Source: Cristatella mucedo (taxonomy: Eukaryota > Bryozoa > Phylactolaemata > Cristatellidae). From it: 45,000 bases of DNA. The stretch covers positions 1,120,001 through 1,165,000 of the forward strand of contig WPIO01000011.1 of assembly GCA_009760855.2 (NCBI GenBank). The letters are read 5' to 3'. The notes below the pieces were generated by a model, which searched no databases, had not been told where the DNA came from, and worked only from the letters and a program-made list of their open reading frames with translations. Positions 43,866 to 45,000 of the stretch are shown piece after piece. How positions within the stretch are numbered: position 1 is the first letter of the stretch; each line of letters opens with the position of its first letter. The translations under genes were made by a program, and so were the position numbers.

Positions 43866-45000
43866 CTAAGCTTTCACTTCTATGCGGATGACACTCAGTT
43901 ATACCTTTGGTTTGATCCCTCTCAGCCTTCGAGCACCTCGAATTCTCTCAACTCCCTTGCTGCATGTACTGATGACATCCGTACATGGATGGCAGCAAAT
44001 TTTCTCAAAATAAATGATGATAAAACTAACTTACTAGTTGTGGGCAAACCAAGTGTGATTCAGAAATTGGAAAGCCTAACACTCAAAATCGGTTCTGCCA
44101 GAAAATCTCCTGTTGAATCAGCTCGAAATCGAGGTGTCATGTTCCAAAGTGATCTCTCGTTAGACGACCACATCAGCTCCATAGTCAAGTCTGCCTACTT
44201 TCAAGCTATATAACACTGCTAAAATTTGGGCTTGTTTAGACATGCATACCGAATCTAAGTTGATCCATGCATTTGTGACATCCCGTCTTGACTTCTGTAA
44301 CTCACTGTTTGCTGGCCTACCGGCATGTGCAATCAGGCATACAGTTGGTGCACAACTCTGCAGCTAGGCTTGTCTGTCGTGATCGTCGCAGTTGCCACAT
44401 TACGCCACTTCCTGCAGACCTACGCTGGCAACTAGTCAAGCAGCGGATCGACTTTAAAGTTTTGTCGCTCACTTTTAGGTCACTTCATTCTTTGGCTCCA
44501 GCCTATCCCTCAGATCTACTCATCCACTAGGTCAAGCATCGGTCCACCCGCTTTTCGAAATATAACTGTTTACCTATACCTCGTACAAACCTTAAAATAA
44601 TTTTGAGACCGTGCCTTTAGTTTGCATGTTCCCAAAGCCTGGAACTCACTCCCGACTTGTGTCACGACATCCCCTGACTTGACCACATTAAAAAAGAACT
44701 TAAATACGCACCTGTTTAGCACAGCATTTATCGGGCCCCTGTGATTCGTTCTTTATGTGCTCATGCTTTATGTGCTTATGTGCTTACACTGTGTATGCTG
44801 CCACTAACCACACTTGCATGCTGACCCTGTGCATGTAACCATGTTATTCTTATTGTTTATCAAGCAGTGGTATATGATATATATGATATATATGATATAT
44901 CTTCATTCAATCGCGTTTCCCTTTGCAGCAAATGTAAAGCACCTAGAAAGAGATTGAGTTCTCTGAGGGTGCTTTATCAAGTGTATTATTATTATTTTTA
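43866..45000 (+). mobile_element. L2-like non-LTR relic with RT motif YADD
   Basis: Plus strand: FHFYADDTQLY (from 43875), the catalytic motif of the reverse transcriptase, then FLKINDDKTNLLVVGKPSVI, then a frameshift near 44213. LRWQLVKQRIDFKVLSLTF follows at about 44420-44480, then the SLHSLAPAYPSDLL block. The 3' block is at about 44920-44985 and the ATT tail reaches the window edge. The 5' part is missing. It is the longest copy here but carries frameshifts, so it is dead. Confidence 0.88.

Overview
This is animal nuclear DNA, not a prokaryotic or viral segment. It carries one intron-rich, plus-strand host gene inside a dense mass of decayed transposable elements and microsatellites. The gene is an orthologue of cubilin (CUBN), the large CUB/EGF endocytic receptor. 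I read 25 coding exons by eye between 8411 and 41683. They join with consistent splice phases into about 1,200 codons: signal peptide, conserved N-terminal segment, short helical oligomerisation region, eight EGF domains and six CUB domains. Since cubilin normally has 27 CUB domains, most of the gene lies beyond the right edge. The species cannot be fixed from this window. The mix of L2/CR1-like non-LTR elements, an R2/NeSL-type element, a Ty3/gypsy relic and a tRNA-derived SINE suggests an invertebrate, probably aquatic; that is inference.

Layout. 1-5150 is a nested transposon cluster upstream of the gene. Two nearly identical 1.46-kb units (214-1675 and 3288-4747) each hold a reverse-strand tRNA-derived SINE fused to a broken Ty3/gypsy pol. 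The first unit sits inside an L2-like ORF and is flanked by a 51-bp direct repeat. 5150-7000 holds unassigned sequence and L2-like 3' tails. About 7100-9700 is a GC- and CpG-rich island around exons 1 and 2. Intron 2 (6.4 kb) holds long CT, TA and CA microsatellites. Exons 3-5 (15.4-21.4 kb) encode the helical region, exons 6-12 (21.7-29.2 kb) the EGF domains, and exons 13-25 (30.2-41.7 kb) CUB1 to CUB6. From 41.7 kb to the end lie an R2/NeSL-type endonuclease relic, a TA microsatellite and a long L2-like copy with a YADD reverse-transcriptase motif.

Cubilin is a peripheral membrane receptor held at the apical membrane by amnionless. It binds many protein ligands through its CUB domains. Nothing else in the window looks like a second host gene, and no RNA gene was found apart from the SINE tRNA-like heads. 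The most notable observations are the clean cubilin frame through transposon-laden introns, a GC-AG intron proven by phase, the recent duplication of an already dead Ty3 relic, the 51-bp repeat flanking the nested insertion, several perfect intronic inverted repeats, and a drop in GC content from exon 22 onward. I found no convincing new biological system here.
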